Counted from the stretch's first letter, positions 1 to 7,862 are shown. The stretch: DNA of 64,000 nucleotides from Micavibrio aeruginosavorus_D (GCF_051245535.1 NZ_CP195303.1:992001-1056000), one strand, 5' to 3'. Notes: generated by a model from the letters alone, not told the origin. Numbers and translations: made by a program.

Positions 1-115
1 ACCAAAATCATCAAGCGTGAAGCAAAGAGTTTTACCAGCCACCTACCGGAAACGGACGGATGGATACGAAACTCTTTATTTTAAAAACGACTTCTTGATA
101 AAGGAAACTACGACT

Positions 116-322
116 ATGGCTACAGGTACCGTTAAATGGTTCAACACCACCAAAGGCTTCGGCTTCATTCAACCTGACCAAGGCGGCGCGGACGTTTTCG
201 TTCACATCTCCGCTGTTCAACAGGCTGGCTGGTCCACCCTGAACGAAGGTCAAAAAGTAAGCTATGAGCTGGTGACAAGCCGCGGTAAAACCGCAGCCGC
301 TGACCTGCGCGACGCAGCCTAA
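116..322 (+). CDS. cspA: Cold-shock domain protein (CspA family)
   Basis: A 68-residue single cold-shock domain protein, the normal size for the family. Such proteins bind single-stranded RNA or DNA and melt mRNA secondary structure in the cytoplasm. The RNP1 motif KGFGFI is at residues 13-18 and RNP2 VFVH at 27-30. The frame is open upstream to position 17, but the ATG at 116 is chosen because it begins the conserved domain and has an AAGGAAA ribosome-binding site at about 101-107. It is followed by a DEAD-box-type RNA helicase on the same strand, a natural partner in RNA remodelling. A hairpin overlaps its stop codon. The family is certain; the cspA symbol is generic because paralogues are usual. 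Confidence 0.95.
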   Translation: MATGTVKWFNTTKGFGFIQPDQGGADVFVHISAVQQAGWSTLNEGQKVSYELVTSRGKTAAADLRDAA

Positions 323-333
323 TCTTTTAGGCT
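316..333 (+). promoter_or_regulatory. Hairpin overlapping the cspA stop codon
   Basis: A perfect 7-bp stem, AGCCTAA at 316-322 and TTAGGCT at 327-333 with a TCTT loop, includes the TAA stop of the cold-shock gene. No U-tract follows directly, so it is more likely an mRNA 3'-end stabiliser or processing element than a strong terminator. This role is inference. Confidence 0.5.
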
Positions 334-362
334 AATCGACGACGTCCCTCTCTTTTTGTGTA

Positions 363-441
363 GGGACCAACACGGTTAAATCTTCGACTGAAGAATAACA
401 GGACCTTCTCCGGCACATGTCGTGCCGGAGGTGTTGGTCCC
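363..441 (+). promoter_or_regulatory. Structured leader of the RNA helicase mRNA
   Basis: The 145-base gap before the helicase holds a two-tier structure. An outer 11-bp perfect stem pairs GGGACCAACAC (363-373) with GTGTTGGTCCC (431-441). It encloses a 9-bp perfect hairpin, CTCCGGCAC (408-416) with GTGCCGGAG (422-430). The bases TCCCT at 345-349 can instead pair with AGGGA at 362-366, which would break the base of the outer stem, so two exclusive folds are possible. It lies between a cold-shock gene and an RNA helicase, both typical targets of temperature-dependent RNA control. The helicase ribosome-binding region (around 459-465) lies outside the stem. Confidence 0.6.
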
Positions 442-467
442 AACATACATGACAAAAAGAGATCGAG

Positions 468-2438
468 ATGCAGAATTTCCATGAAATGGGTCTGCCAGAC
501 GCGCTCGTGCGCGCGCTGGACTATATGAAGTTTGAAACGCCGACGCCGATTCAGGCTCAGGCTATCCCTATCGCCCTTGCTGGCAACGACATTCTGGGTT
601 CCGCCCAGACAGGCACAGGTAAAACCGGTGCTTTCGCAATCCCAATCATCGCTAAACTGATCGAGTTCCCGGAGTCGGGCGCATTGATCATGACGCCGAC
701 CCGCGAACTGGCTGTTCAGGTTGCTGACATCGTCCGCAAAATGCTGGGCTCCCAACCGACGATGACGCTGGCTGTTCTGATCGGTGGTGAACCGATGGAC
801 AAACAGATGCGTCAATTGCGCACCCACCCGCGCATCATCATCGGCACGCCGGGCCGTATCAACGACCACCTGCAACGCGGCACCGTGAATTTCGAGAAGT
901 CCAACTTCTTGGTCTTGGATGAAACCGACCGCATGCTGGACATGGGCTTTGGTATCCAGATCGAAAAGATCATTCGGACCATGCCGAAAGAACGCCAGAC
1001 GATGATGTTCTCGGCCACCATTCCGCCGTATATCGGCAAATTGTCGGCCCAATACCTGAAAAACCCGCAGCGCATTTCCATTGGCGAAGAGTCAACGGCA
1101 GCGCCGAAGATTAAACAGGAACTGATCCACACCAACCACTCCGAAAAATACGGTGCCCTGATTGGTCAACTGGATCAACGCGAAGGTTCGGTTATCATTT
1201 TCGTGAAAACGAAACATGGCGCCGACCGTCTGGCCCACAAACTGACCCAGGACGATTTCCGTTCCGAAGCTCTGCACGGTGATTTGCGCCAGAACAAGCG
1301 TGACCGCGTAATCCGCAGCTTCCGCGACAAGAAATACCGCATCCTGGTTGCCACCGACGTGGCCGCCCGTGGTCTGGATATTCCGCACATCGAACACGTC
1401 GTAAACTACGACCTGCCGCAATGTGCAGAAGACTACATCCACCGTATCGGCCGTACAGGCCGCGCCGGAGCAGAAGGCAACGCTTTGTGCCTGCTGACAT
1501 CGGAAGATGGTGGCAAGTGGAAGGCCATTCACAAGCTGATGAACCCGCCCGCCAATGGCGAAAAACACGAGGCCCGCGACGAAAATGGCGGACGCCCGTC
1601 GTTCGGCCGCCGTTCCGGTGGTGGTTTCAAGCAAGGTGGCTTTAAACGTGACGGATACAGAAAAGAAGAAGGTGGCCGCGATGGTTACAAAAAAGAAGGC
1701 TTCAAACCGCGTCGTGATTTTGACGACCGCCCACGGCAAGACCGTCCTCGGAGCGAACGGCCGTTCGGCGACCGCCCGCGCGGAGACCGTCCGTTCAACA
1801 ATGACCGCCCGCGTGAAGATCGCCCGCGCCGCGATTTTAACGACCGCCCGTCTTTCCGCGATGATCGCGGCGGTGATCGTCCGTTCCAAAAGCGTGACGA
1901 CGACCGTGGGAACCGTTTCAATCGTGACGAACGCCCGAGCAGCCCTTGGAAAAAGGACCGTCCGTATAACGACCGGCCCCAAACCAGCGCACCGCGCGGC
2001 GACAAACCCTTCGGTGACCGGCCCTTCAATGATCGCCCCCGCCGTGATTTTGCAGACCGCCCGAAAAACAACGAACGCGGTGACCGCCCGTTCAACGACC
2101 GCCCACGCGACGATCGCCCCCGCGAAGATCGCCCACGTCGTGAATTCTCCGACCGCCCGCGTCAAGACGCCGCGCCGCGCCGGAACGACGATTCCTTCGG
2201 CAACAGCCAACCAAAATTCCAAGGCGACCGAGACGGAAACCGCCCAGAACGCGGCAACCGTGACGCGGACGGCAATCGTCGGGATTTTGCCAAGCGTGAT
2301 GGTGACCGCCCGTTCGGTCGTCGCCCTAGCGGCAACGGCGGAAAACCGGCGGGCCGACCAATGGGCGGCCAACGCCCGGCTGAGGACGGCAAAGTGCGCA
2401 CAGCATCCAGCAGCGGAAAACGCTACTACTCTGCATAA
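468..2438 (+). CDS. DEAD-box-family ATP-dependent RNA helicase with long R/D/P-rich tail
   Basis: A 656-residue RhlE/DeaD-like helicase that unwinds RNA in ribosome assembly or mRNA turnover. The core spans about residues 1-370: Q-motif region near 22-31, motif I AQTGTGKT (46-53), PTRELA (77-82), motif II DETD (151-154), SAT (182-184) and motif VI HRIGRTGR (325-332). Motif II is DETD instead of DEAD; the ATP-hydrolysing D and E are kept. From about residue 380 to the end the protein is a low-complexity tail of repeated DRP, NDRPR and RPF units mixed with Gly and Lys, probably an RNA-binding disordered region. Long open frames on other strands and frames here result from this repetitive DNA. 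It follows cspA after a structured leader and ends at a strong terminator. Confidence 0.95.
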   Translation: MQNFHEMGLPDALVRALDYMKFETPTPIQAQAIPIALAGNDILGSAQTGTGKTGAFAIPIIAKLIEFPESGALIMTPTRELAVQVADIVRKMLGSQPTMTLAVLIGGEPMDKQMRQLRTHPRIIIGTPGRINDHLQRGTVNFEKSNFLVLDETDRMLDMGFGIQIEKIIRTMPKERQTMMFSATIPPYIGKLSAQYLKNPQRISIGEESTAAPKIKQELIHTNHSEKYGALIGQLDQREGSVIIFVKTKHGADRLAHKLTQDDFRSEALHGDLRQNKRDRVIRSFRDKKYRILVATDVAARGLDIPHIEHVVNYDLPQCAEDYIHRIGRTGRAGAEGNALCLLTSEDGGKWKAIHKLMNPPANGEKHEARDENGGRPSFGRRSGGGFKQGGFKRDGYRKEEGGRDGYKKEGFKPRRDFDDRPRQDRPRSERPFGDRPRGDRPFNNDRPREDRPRRDFNDRPSFRDDRGGDRPFQKRDDDRGNRFNRDERPSSPWKKDRPYNDRPQTSAPRGDKPFGDRPFNDRPRRDFADRPKNNERGDRPFNDRPRDDRPREDRPRREFSDRPRQDAAPRRNDDSFGNSQPKFQGDRDGNRPERGNRDADGNRRDFAKRDGDRPFGRRPSGNGGKPAGRPMGGQRPAEDGKVRTASSSGKRYYSA

Positions 2439-2472
2439 TTCCTGAAGATTTCAGGACATTAAGGTTTGACGG

Positions 2473-2508
2473 GGTGCCCCATCTTTGCAAAGGTGGGGCA
2501 CCTTTTCT
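2473..2508 (+). terminator. Rho-independent terminator of the helicase gene
   Basis: GGTGCCCCA (2473-2481) pairs with TGGGGCACC (2494-2502); the intervening CTTTGCAAAG is itself self-complementary, giving a nearly unbroken hairpin, followed by TTTTCTT. Confidence 0.9.
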
Positions 2509-2520
2509 TATCCCTTTTCC

Positions 2521-2604
2521 GTCATCCCCGCGCAGGCGGGGATCCAGGGGACCGGGATATTTTTCACCTGATGACTCTGGACCCCGGGTCAAGCCCGGGA
2601 TGAC
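2521..2604. repeat. Dispersed palindromic repeat, paired copy (site A)
   Basis: Two inverted units face each other: GTCATCCCCGC...GGGGATCCAG at the left and CTGGACCCCGGG...CCCGGGATGAC at the right. Each unit is itself a short palindrome, the organisation typical of REP/BIME elements. It is the leftmost of nine related sites in this window and lies between a terminator and the next gene. Confidence 0.8.
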
Positions 2605-2634
2605 AACGAGCTTAAACTAAAAGAACTGAATAAA

Positions 2635-3450
2635 ATGACCGATACCCACATTGTCCGCACCTCAGCCGCATGGATCCGCACCCGCCCCGCTCACGAACCG
2701 ATGATCGGGCGGCGGGATTCGCAATTGCTGTTCGGTGAAACGGTGCGTGGGGACAATAACCTGTATCAACACTGGATCGCCGCCACATCCATGCAAGATG
2801 GATACGAAGGCTGGGTGTCCACCAATGATGTTCGAATCAAATCTTTCCTGTCGGAACCGACGCATATCATCACGACCCGGATGGCAAATTTATACCCATC
2901 CCCTACATTCAAAATCCGCCCCAGCCTGACCCTGACCTTTATGGCGCAGGTCAAACCGAAATCGACCGATCTGGTCGTCGATGGGTTTGTCGGCGTGCGG
3001 TTTAATGATGGTTTGTTGTGGGTGCCGCAAAACCACATCATGGCCAAGGCCGATGCGCTGGCCAATCCGGCCGATATTGTCGACACGGCCAAAATGTTTC
3101 TGGGCGATCCCTATTTATATGGCGGGCGCGGCCATGGCGGCATTGATTGTTCCGGGCTGGTGCAAATTGCCCTGCAACGCAATGGCGTTGCTTGCCCGCG
3201 TGATGCGGATATGCAGGAAAACGTGGTCGGCGAAGCCGTTCCCGTCTCCTTAAAAAACCTGCGCCGTGGCGATATTGTCTATTTCCCCGGCCATGTCGGC
3301 ATCATGGTCAACCGTACACATATGATCAACGCCACCGCCCGCTTTATGCAGGTGGTCATCGAACCCGTCCGTGATGTGAAGAAAGCGTGTAACGATACGA
3401 TTACGGCTGTACGCCGTTTGCCGCCTTCGGTGCCGGGCGTAACGCTTTAA
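2635..3450 (+). CDS. NlpC/P60 (C40) cell-wall peptidase with SH3-like N-terminal region
   Basis: A 271-residue probable peptidoglycan endopeptidase that cleaves stem peptides at D-Glu–diaminopimelate bonds (family knowledge). The C-terminal catalytic domain has the Cys in DCSGL (Cys172), the His in PGHVGIM (His220) and a polar residue in the next strand (around 229-232). Residues 1-140 look like bacterial SH3 domains, as in the Tvo/YkfC type of enzymes. No signal peptide is visible, so it may act on recycled muropeptides in the cytoplasm or be exported otherwise. Its last 50 bases overlap the 3' end of a convergent Mur-ligase gene, and both act on muropeptides. Family is confident; substrate is inferred. 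Confidence 0.88.
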   Translation: MTDTHIVRTSAAWIRTRPAHEPMIGRRDSQLLFGETVRGDNNLYQHWIAATSMQDGYEGWVSTNDVRIKSFLSEPTHIITTRMANLYPSPTFKIRPSLTLTFMAQVKPKSTDLVVDGFVGVRFNDGLLWVPQNHIMAKADALANPADIVDTAKMFLGDPYLYGGRGHGGIDCSGLVQIALQRNGVACPRDADMQENVVGEAVPVSLKNLRRGDIVYFPGHVGIMVNRTHMINATARFMQVVIEPVRDVKKACNDTITAVRRLPPSVPGVTL

Positions 3451-4840
3451 GCAGCCCGCGCCCAAAATCGGTCAGGGTATCATCGCGCGCGCCCATAATG
3501 ACCAGACGGTCCCCCGGCTTCGCCAGCGACAGCATCAGCACCCCGGCTTCGTCCCGATTGTTGCAAAACCGTGCATCAACACCGCGACCGGCCATATCAC
3601 CAATCAAATCAGCGGATGAAATATTGCGGTTGACCGTACCACCGGCATAAAAAATCTCCGGCATAATCACGATATCGCCGTCCCGCGTTCCGGCGGCAAA
3701 GGCGCTGACGATCCCGTCGCGCATCATTTTCATCGGGCCAAACCCGTGCGGCTGGAACATCACAATCACCCGTCCCGGATGATCAGCCAGCGTGGCCAAG
3801 GATGCCGCAATTTTATCCGGGTTGTGACCGAAATCATCAATCACGGTCACACCGTTTTCGGTGCCCAAAAATTCCATCCGGCGGCGAATGCCGGAAAATT
3901 TAGACAAGGCCGCAACCGCATTGGCAAAATCCAGCCCCAACGCCCGCGCAACCCCCAGGGCCGCCAGCGCGTTCGACACATTGTGCCGCCCCGGAACTTT
4001 CATGTTGCAATGATACGCGGCCCCATCGGAATGCACATCAAACGCTACGCCGCCCGCGGTCGGCGTTACGTTGCGCGCCACGATCATGGCCGCATCATTA
4101 TCAATGCCCACCGTCACCGTGTTCGGGTTCACCCCGGCCATGGCGGCGGCATGCGCATCATCCAGATTGACCACAGCCCCATCCCGCGCGCGGGTCAGGA
4201 AGTCGTGGAACAAGGGTTCCAGATCCTCAATCGGTTTGTGATCCAGCGTGATATTGTTCAAAACAGCGATGGCCGGCTGATACAGCACGATCGACCCGTC
4301 GCTTTCATCCATTTCAGCGGCAAACAAATTGCCCGTTCCCGCCACGGCATTGCCCATCAAACTGTTCGGATGCCCAACGAAATCCGGCATAACCCCGCCA
4401 TTAAAGATGGTCGGTCCCTGCCCCATTTCATGCAGCATAAAACCCGTCATGCCCGTGGTCGTGGTTTTGCCACTGGTCCCCGCCAGACCAATGCCGCGCG
4501 CGGCATTGAACAGCTCTGCCAGAACCTCGGCCCGCTTCTTAATCACAACGCCCTGCGCCTTGGCCGCCTGCACGTCGGGAATGGTGTCTTCCACCGCACT
4601 GGATACGACCAGAACATCCACGTCGGATGTCACGCCCGTTCCGTCCTGTGGGCACAACAGAATGCCCGCATCGGTCAGGGTTTTGGCCTTGTCCGGGCTT
4701 TTCCCCTGATCAAACCCACGGTCCGATCCGGACACACGGTGTCCATGGCCACGCACAAGGTCGGCCAGCGGTGCCATACCGCTGCCGCCGATACCGACGA
4801 AAAAATAATGCAGAGATTTGTTGCTCACGATCTCACTCAC
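3401..4840 (-). CDS. MurC/Mpl-like UDP-N-acetylmuramate (muropeptide) ligase
   Basis: A 479-residue Mur ligase of the MurC/Mpl branch, which joins an amino acid or peptide to UDP-MurNAc using ATP. The N-terminal UDP-binding glycine motif GIGGSGM is at 16-22, the ATP loop GTSGKTTTT at about 121-129, and the C-terminal segment DDFGHNPDKI matches the DDYGHHP region of MurC. Two normally conserved histidines differ: GTHGKT has become GTSGKT and GHHP has become GHNP. It is alone, not in a dcw cluster where the housekeeping murC is expected. With the convergent C40 peptidase this suggests a recycling or specialised ligase rather than the main MurC. Substrate unknown. Confidence 0.8.
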   Translation of the reverse strand: MSEIVSNKSLHYFFVGIGGSGMAPLADLVRGHGHRVSGSDRGFDQGKSPDKAKTLTDAGILLCPQDGTGVTSDVDVLVVSSAVEDTIPDVQAAKAQGVVIKKRAEVLAELFNAARGIGLAGTSGKTTTTGMTGFMLHEMGQGPTIFNGGVMPDFVGHPNSLMGNAVAGTGNLFAAEMDESDGSIVLYQPAIAVLNNITLDHKPIEDLEPLFHDFLTRARDGAVVNLDDAHAAAMAGVNPNTVTVGIDNDAAMIVARNVTPTAGGVAFDVHSDGAAYHCNMKVPGRHNVSNALAALGVARALGLDFANAVAALSKFSGIRRRMEFLGTENGVTVIDDFGHNPDKIAASLATLADHPGRVIVMFQPHGFGPMKMMRDGIVSAFAAGTRDGDIVIMPEIFYAGGTVNRNISSADLIGDMAGRGVDARFCNNRDEAGVLMLSLAKPGDRLVIMGARDDTLTDFGRGLLKALRPAPKAANGVQP

Positions 4841-4849
4841 GAACCGGGA

Positions 4850-5719
4850 TCAAAATGATCCGGGATTAGCCTCACGCGTCAGACTATCCGCCGATGAAGC
4901 ATTACCACCACTGTTACCCGATGGCGACGGCGCTGTCATCACGGTTCCGGTAGGGGCGCGGGCCGGAATCGATGCTGCAGCGCCACCTGTTGTTTGGCCC
5001 GTTGCCGACGATCCGCCAACAAATTCAGCGGGCGGCGTGCCGTATTCAGGGGACGCCGTCATCACTTGCGAATGGGTTGGCACACGGGCGGCCATGGACC
5101 CTTCCGGCGCGACGACCTTGCCACCAACGCTTTTCATGCCGCTCTCATCAGATGTCGTAAATTCACCTAAACTTTCCTCAGCCCCTTCGCGGCGCTCCAA
5201 TGTCGGGACGGGCGTTGTGTAATCGCTGATCAACACGGCACGACCCGGGCGGAATTCTTCCAGACCAATCAGGCCCGGGTTCTGGTTCAAGACGCGCTGA
5301 TATTCCGGCAACGGCATCGGCTGGGCCGGAACACCGGTGAAATCAACCGTAATCACATTCGGAAACGCATGGGCCGCACCGGATACAACATCCCATGCCA
5401 CGCCGGGTACGAACCCGTTGGTAAAGTTTGCGGCAATCATGTCGCTAACTTCCGGCTCAATCGTCGCTACACGTTCACGGTTGCCCGTGGCCACGCAACG
5501 CAGATTGATCGCCTTGCGTGTTTTTTGAATCCGGATCGTGGACGGAGCGTAGATTTTGTAATTGTAATCGTCGTTTTTGAAATGACACAGCGCCGTGTCT
5601 GCACCAACGATCCGGAATTCCACTTCCTGTGACGAATCTTCGATCACAGTGGCACACCCTGCCAGCAAGGCCACAGAAACAGCGGCAATGGATACAGCGT
5701 TAAGCAAGCGACGGGTCAT
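4850..5719 (-). CDS. Predicted outer-membrane/periplasmic lipoprotein
   Basis: A 289-residue protein with a classic lipoprotein signal: MTRR, a hydrophobic stretch, then the lipobox LLAGC followed by Ala-Thr. A longer reading from 5788 is possible, but this ATG (about 5719) places the charged n-region correctly. Residues 20-130 form a probable globular domain and the region after about 190 is Ser/Gly/Pro/Thr-rich and probably disordered. It lies downstream of nothing on its strand and ends 10 bases before the start of the Mur ligase gene, so co-transcription of lipoprotein and ligase is likely. I do not recognise the family; its role in the envelope is inferred only from the signal and neighbour. 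Confidence 0.75.
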   Translation of the reverse strand: MTRRLLNAVSIAAVSVALLAGCATVIEDSSQEVEFRIVGADTALCHFKNDDYNYKIYAPSTIRIQKTRKAINLRCVATGNRERVATIEPEVSDMIAANFTNGFVPGVAWDVVSGAAHAFPNVITVDFTGVPAQPMPLPEYQRVLNQNPGLIGLEEFRPGRAVLISDYTTPVPTLERREGAEESLGEFTTSDESGMKSVGGKVVAPEGSMAARVPTHSQVMTASPEYGTPPAEFVGGSSATGQTTGGAAASIPARAPTGTVMTAPSPSGNSGGNASSADSLTREANPGSF

Positions 5720-5941
5720 ACCGGCATCATCCTGAAAAAACATGGTCAAAAAGGCAAAAACGCGGGGGGAATCCCGCAACGAGGACATAACCCCAACAGG
5801 TTAATGGAATTTCCCCGCCCTGACAATCACTTGCGGCATTCCCTTGCGGTATCCCCCGGCGCCCTGTTTTTTCTTGACCCGCCTGTTTCCGTAACCTACG
5901 ATCTTCGTATAAAATATAAAAAGAATAACAGGGATACCACC

Positions 5942-6295
5942 ATGACCACCGCCTCAAGCCCTCAGGAGACCGAGATTCTCCGCCTGTGCGGCCGCTTTAC
6001 CGAAGCGGCCTGCGACAAAATGGCCGCGATAGGGATTCGGGTTCCCGACAAAGACTGGGTTGAATTTCAACGCGCCGTGGCCCCGTTTATCGCCCAGCGC
6101 AAAATCCCGGTTGAACAATTGATGTTTGCCGTCGACAGTCTGGTGCCGCTGTGCCGCCGCATGTTTGGCCCGTCGGAATTGGCCGCCATGGTTCCCGACG
6201 GATTAAAAACACCGACCGCCGTGAATTACCTCAGCACACACAAGGCCCACAATCTGGCCCGCCTGTGCGGCATGAAACCCGTTTTGCCTTTTTAA
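5942..6295 (+). CDS. Unknown small protein (117 aa)
   Basis: A predicted soluble protein of 117 residues with no signal peptide or membrane segment. The frame is open back to 5804, but ATG 5942 is preferred: CAGGGA lies about ten bases upstream, and the upstream translation is uncharacteristic. The sequence is mostly helical in appearance with conserved-looking Cys and Trp residues (LRLCGRF, VPLCRRMF, ARLCGM). The next gene begins 28 bases downstream on the same strand. No family recognised. Confidence 0.6.
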   Translation: MTTASSPQETEILRLCGRFTEAACDKMAAIGIRVPDKDWVEFQRAVAPFIAQRKIPVEQLMFAVDSLVPLCRRMFGPSELAAMVPDGLKTPTAVNYLSTHKAHNLARLCGMKPVLPF

Positions 6296-6323
6296 CCCCA
6301 GCGCTCTTACAGAAAGATCCGCC

Positions 6324-6632
6324 ATGAAACAGAAGAAATCATCGACCGTATCCGCCAAACAAGCCATCGCCGCGTTGACCACCGTGGGATACAGCACCCG
6401 TCCGTTGGAAGACAACCACCGCATCCGTCCAACCGAACGCACCAATTACAGCAAGAACCCGGGCATTGAACTGTCCAACACGGGCAAATCCATCAACCTG
6501 TTCTTCAATGGCAGCGCCGACGAAGGCCGCGCCCCGCAGGTGTTCGTTCCCGCCAAGGGCATGCTGTCCATCAACCAGGCCGAAACATTGGAAAAGCAAG
6601 CCAAAATCAAATTTGACGATTTCAAACAATAG
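6324..6632 (+). CDS. Unknown small protein (102 aa)
   Basis: A basic N-terminus (MKQKKSS) precedes a mixed soluble sequence without membrane segments. It probably forms a two-gene unit with the preceding 117-residue gene and ends before a bidirectional terminator. The reading frame has the codon bias of its neighbours (third-position G/C), which supports it being real. No family recognised. Confidence 0.6.
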   Translation: MKQKKSSTVSAKQAIAALTTVGYSTRPLEDNHRIRPTERTNYSKNPGIELSNTGKSINLFFNGSADEGRAPQVFVPAKGMLSINQAETLEKQAKIKFDDFKQ

Positions 6633-6707
6633 ATCGTTACGCCCCCTCAAAGGGCACGGCGTGTTCCGGCTTTCTCTGGGGCCATACGATCAAGATGCGA
6701 TAGACAG

Positions 6708-6742
6708 AAAAGCGGCGGGAACCCATGGTTTCCGCCGCTTTT
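6708..6742. terminator. Bidirectional terminator between convergent genes
   Basis: AAAAGCGGCGGGAA (6708-6721) pairs with TTTCCGCCGCTTTT (6729-6742) with one G·T pair, leaving A and T tracts on both sides. It sits exactly between the plus-strand gene ending at 6632 and the minus-strand gene ending at 6766. Confidence 0.88.
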
Positions 6743-6765
6743 AATTCACATCACACCGATAAGGC

Positions 6766-7320
6766 CTATCCCCGCGACGGGGCGGCCCCCTGCCGCGACA
6801 ACACCACGGCGCGGGCGGCGGCCAGACGGTCACGATAGGCCTTCATGGCATTCTCACCCATCAGGGTCGGACCATCTTCTCTGATGGCAAAATCCACGAA
6901 CGTGCCCAGAATATCATTCCCATCAACAGACAGGCGCAAACGCACCAGATCGCCCACGCGGTTATGCTGCAAAACAGCCTGCACAACGGCCGCCATGGCG
7001 CGCCCGGAAATGCCCAGTTGCAAAGGGCCTTGCCCCCGGGTCATCTGGCACACATCAATAAACTGGCTCAGGCTTTTTTGCGCCGCTTCGGAAACAACGG
7101 GCGTGGACAGCATGGCCGCAACATCCTGTGCCAACCGCATTGTGAACGCTTCAACCATTTTGGGGGTCACAACGCTGCGCACCCGGCCACATTGATGGGC
7201 CACATTCATCAGCCGCACAAATTCATCCGTATCATTGTTGGTCATGGCGGATGCCGCATACATGCGGTTCATCCCGGACAGGCAGTTGAATTGATGGATG
7301 GCGTTGAACAAGCGGTTCAT
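6766..7320 (-). CDS. Unknown protein, FNCLSG-motif family, longer paralogue (184 aa)
   Basis: The N-terminal 70 residues match those of the next gene on the same strand (7401-7787): both have F..AI..FNCLSG(M/I)NR, then ND.D.F, C.RV, and TP.MV in the same order and spacing. ATG 7320 is chosen over upstream options because AAGGAAA sits about eight bases before it. The C-terminal part (about 100-184) shares less with the paralogue. No signal peptide or membrane segment is visible. The pair lies immediately downstream of clpB on the same strand, so read-through from the chaperone gene is possible. Function unknown. Confidence 0.7.
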   Translation of the reverse strand: MNRLFNAIHQFNCLSGMNRMYAASAMTNNDTDEFVRLMNVAHQCGRVRSVVTPKMVEAFTMRLAQDVAAMLSTPVVSEAAQKSLSQFIDVCQMTRGQGPLQLGISGRAMAAVVQAVLQHNRVGDLVRLRLSVDGNDILGTFVDFAIREDGPTLMGENAMKAYRDRLAAARAVVLSRQGAAPSRG

Positions 7321-7400
7321 GGCGGTTTCCTTACCCGGATAAAAAGATGGCGGACCATAAGCCCGCCATTCACGATATGTCAAATATAAAAGGTGATATT

Positions 7401-7787
7401 TTAGCGCTGTGGCGCAGTTTTTATGCTGGCCGCAACAACGGTTCCCACACGCTCAACGCCCGCAGATGATGCGGATAGCACCACCTCCAAATCGGGAATC
7501 CCCCGCACGATCCGGCGCAGGGATACAAATTGCTGGATCGCCTTGCCCACATCCGCAGCAGACTGGTCACCGAACATGGCGTTGAGGGCGTTACAGCTCA
7601 CCCGCGTCGAAATGGATTTTACCATTTGCGGAGTCAGCACCACAGCAACACGGTCACACCCGTAAGCCGCCTCAGCAATCGCCATAAACCCATCCACATC
7701 GTTATCCGCCGCCGCCGACAACGCCCGCAAACGGTTGATGCCTGACAGGCAGTTGAAATGATCAATGGCTTTGGAAAAATAACCCAT
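7401..7787 (-). CDS. Unknown protein, FNCLSG-motif family, shorter paralogue (128 aa)
   Basis: Paralogue of the gene at 6766-7320; the shared core includes HFNCLSGINR near residues 11-20 and VLTPQMV near 51-57. It lies between clpB and its paralogue, 75 bases after the clpB stop. The bases just before the start codon include a GGGGTGA Shine-Dalgarno-like run that forms the 3' arm of an 11-bp hairpin (7794-7823). No family recognised, and no catalytic motif seen. Confidence 0.7.
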   Translation of the reverse strand: MGYFSKAIDHFNCLSGINRLRALSAAADNDVDGFMAIAEAAYGCDRVAVVLTPQMVKSISTRVSCNALNAMFGDQSAADVGKAIQQFVSLRRIVRGIPDLEVVLSASSAGVERVGTVVAASIKTAPQR

Positions 7788-7793
7788 AATGCG

Positions 7794-7823
7794 TCACCCC
7801 ATTCATTGGAAAGAATGGGGTGA
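7794..7823 (-). promoter_or_regulatory. Hairpin covering the ribosome-binding region of the 7401-7787 gene
   Basis: TCACCCCATTC (7794-7804) and GAATGGGGTGA (7813-7823) form a perfect 11-bp stem with an 8-base loop, in the 75-base gap after clpB. In the minus-strand transcript the GGGGTGA of the 3' arm is about six bases before the ATG, at the position expected of the Shine-Dalgarno. There is no U-tract, so a terminator is less likely than a translational control or processing element. Confidence 0.5.
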
Positions 7824-7862
7824 GCTTAGTACCCATATTGGAAATATGTCAAACTTTAAGGC

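Noticed and set aside
1092..2372. Long minus-strand open frame (426 codons) and a shifted plus-strand frame (1555-2445) over the helicase tail
   Set aside because: Both overlap the DRP-repeat coding region; repetitive, GC-rich DNA leaves long stop-free frames. The translations are repetitive Val/Thr/Ala mixtures without start signals or motifs.
3746..4858. 370-codon plus-strand open frame opposite the Mur ligase
   Set aside because: Shadow frame with His/Arg/Gly-rich translation; the ligase on the other strand has conserved motifs.
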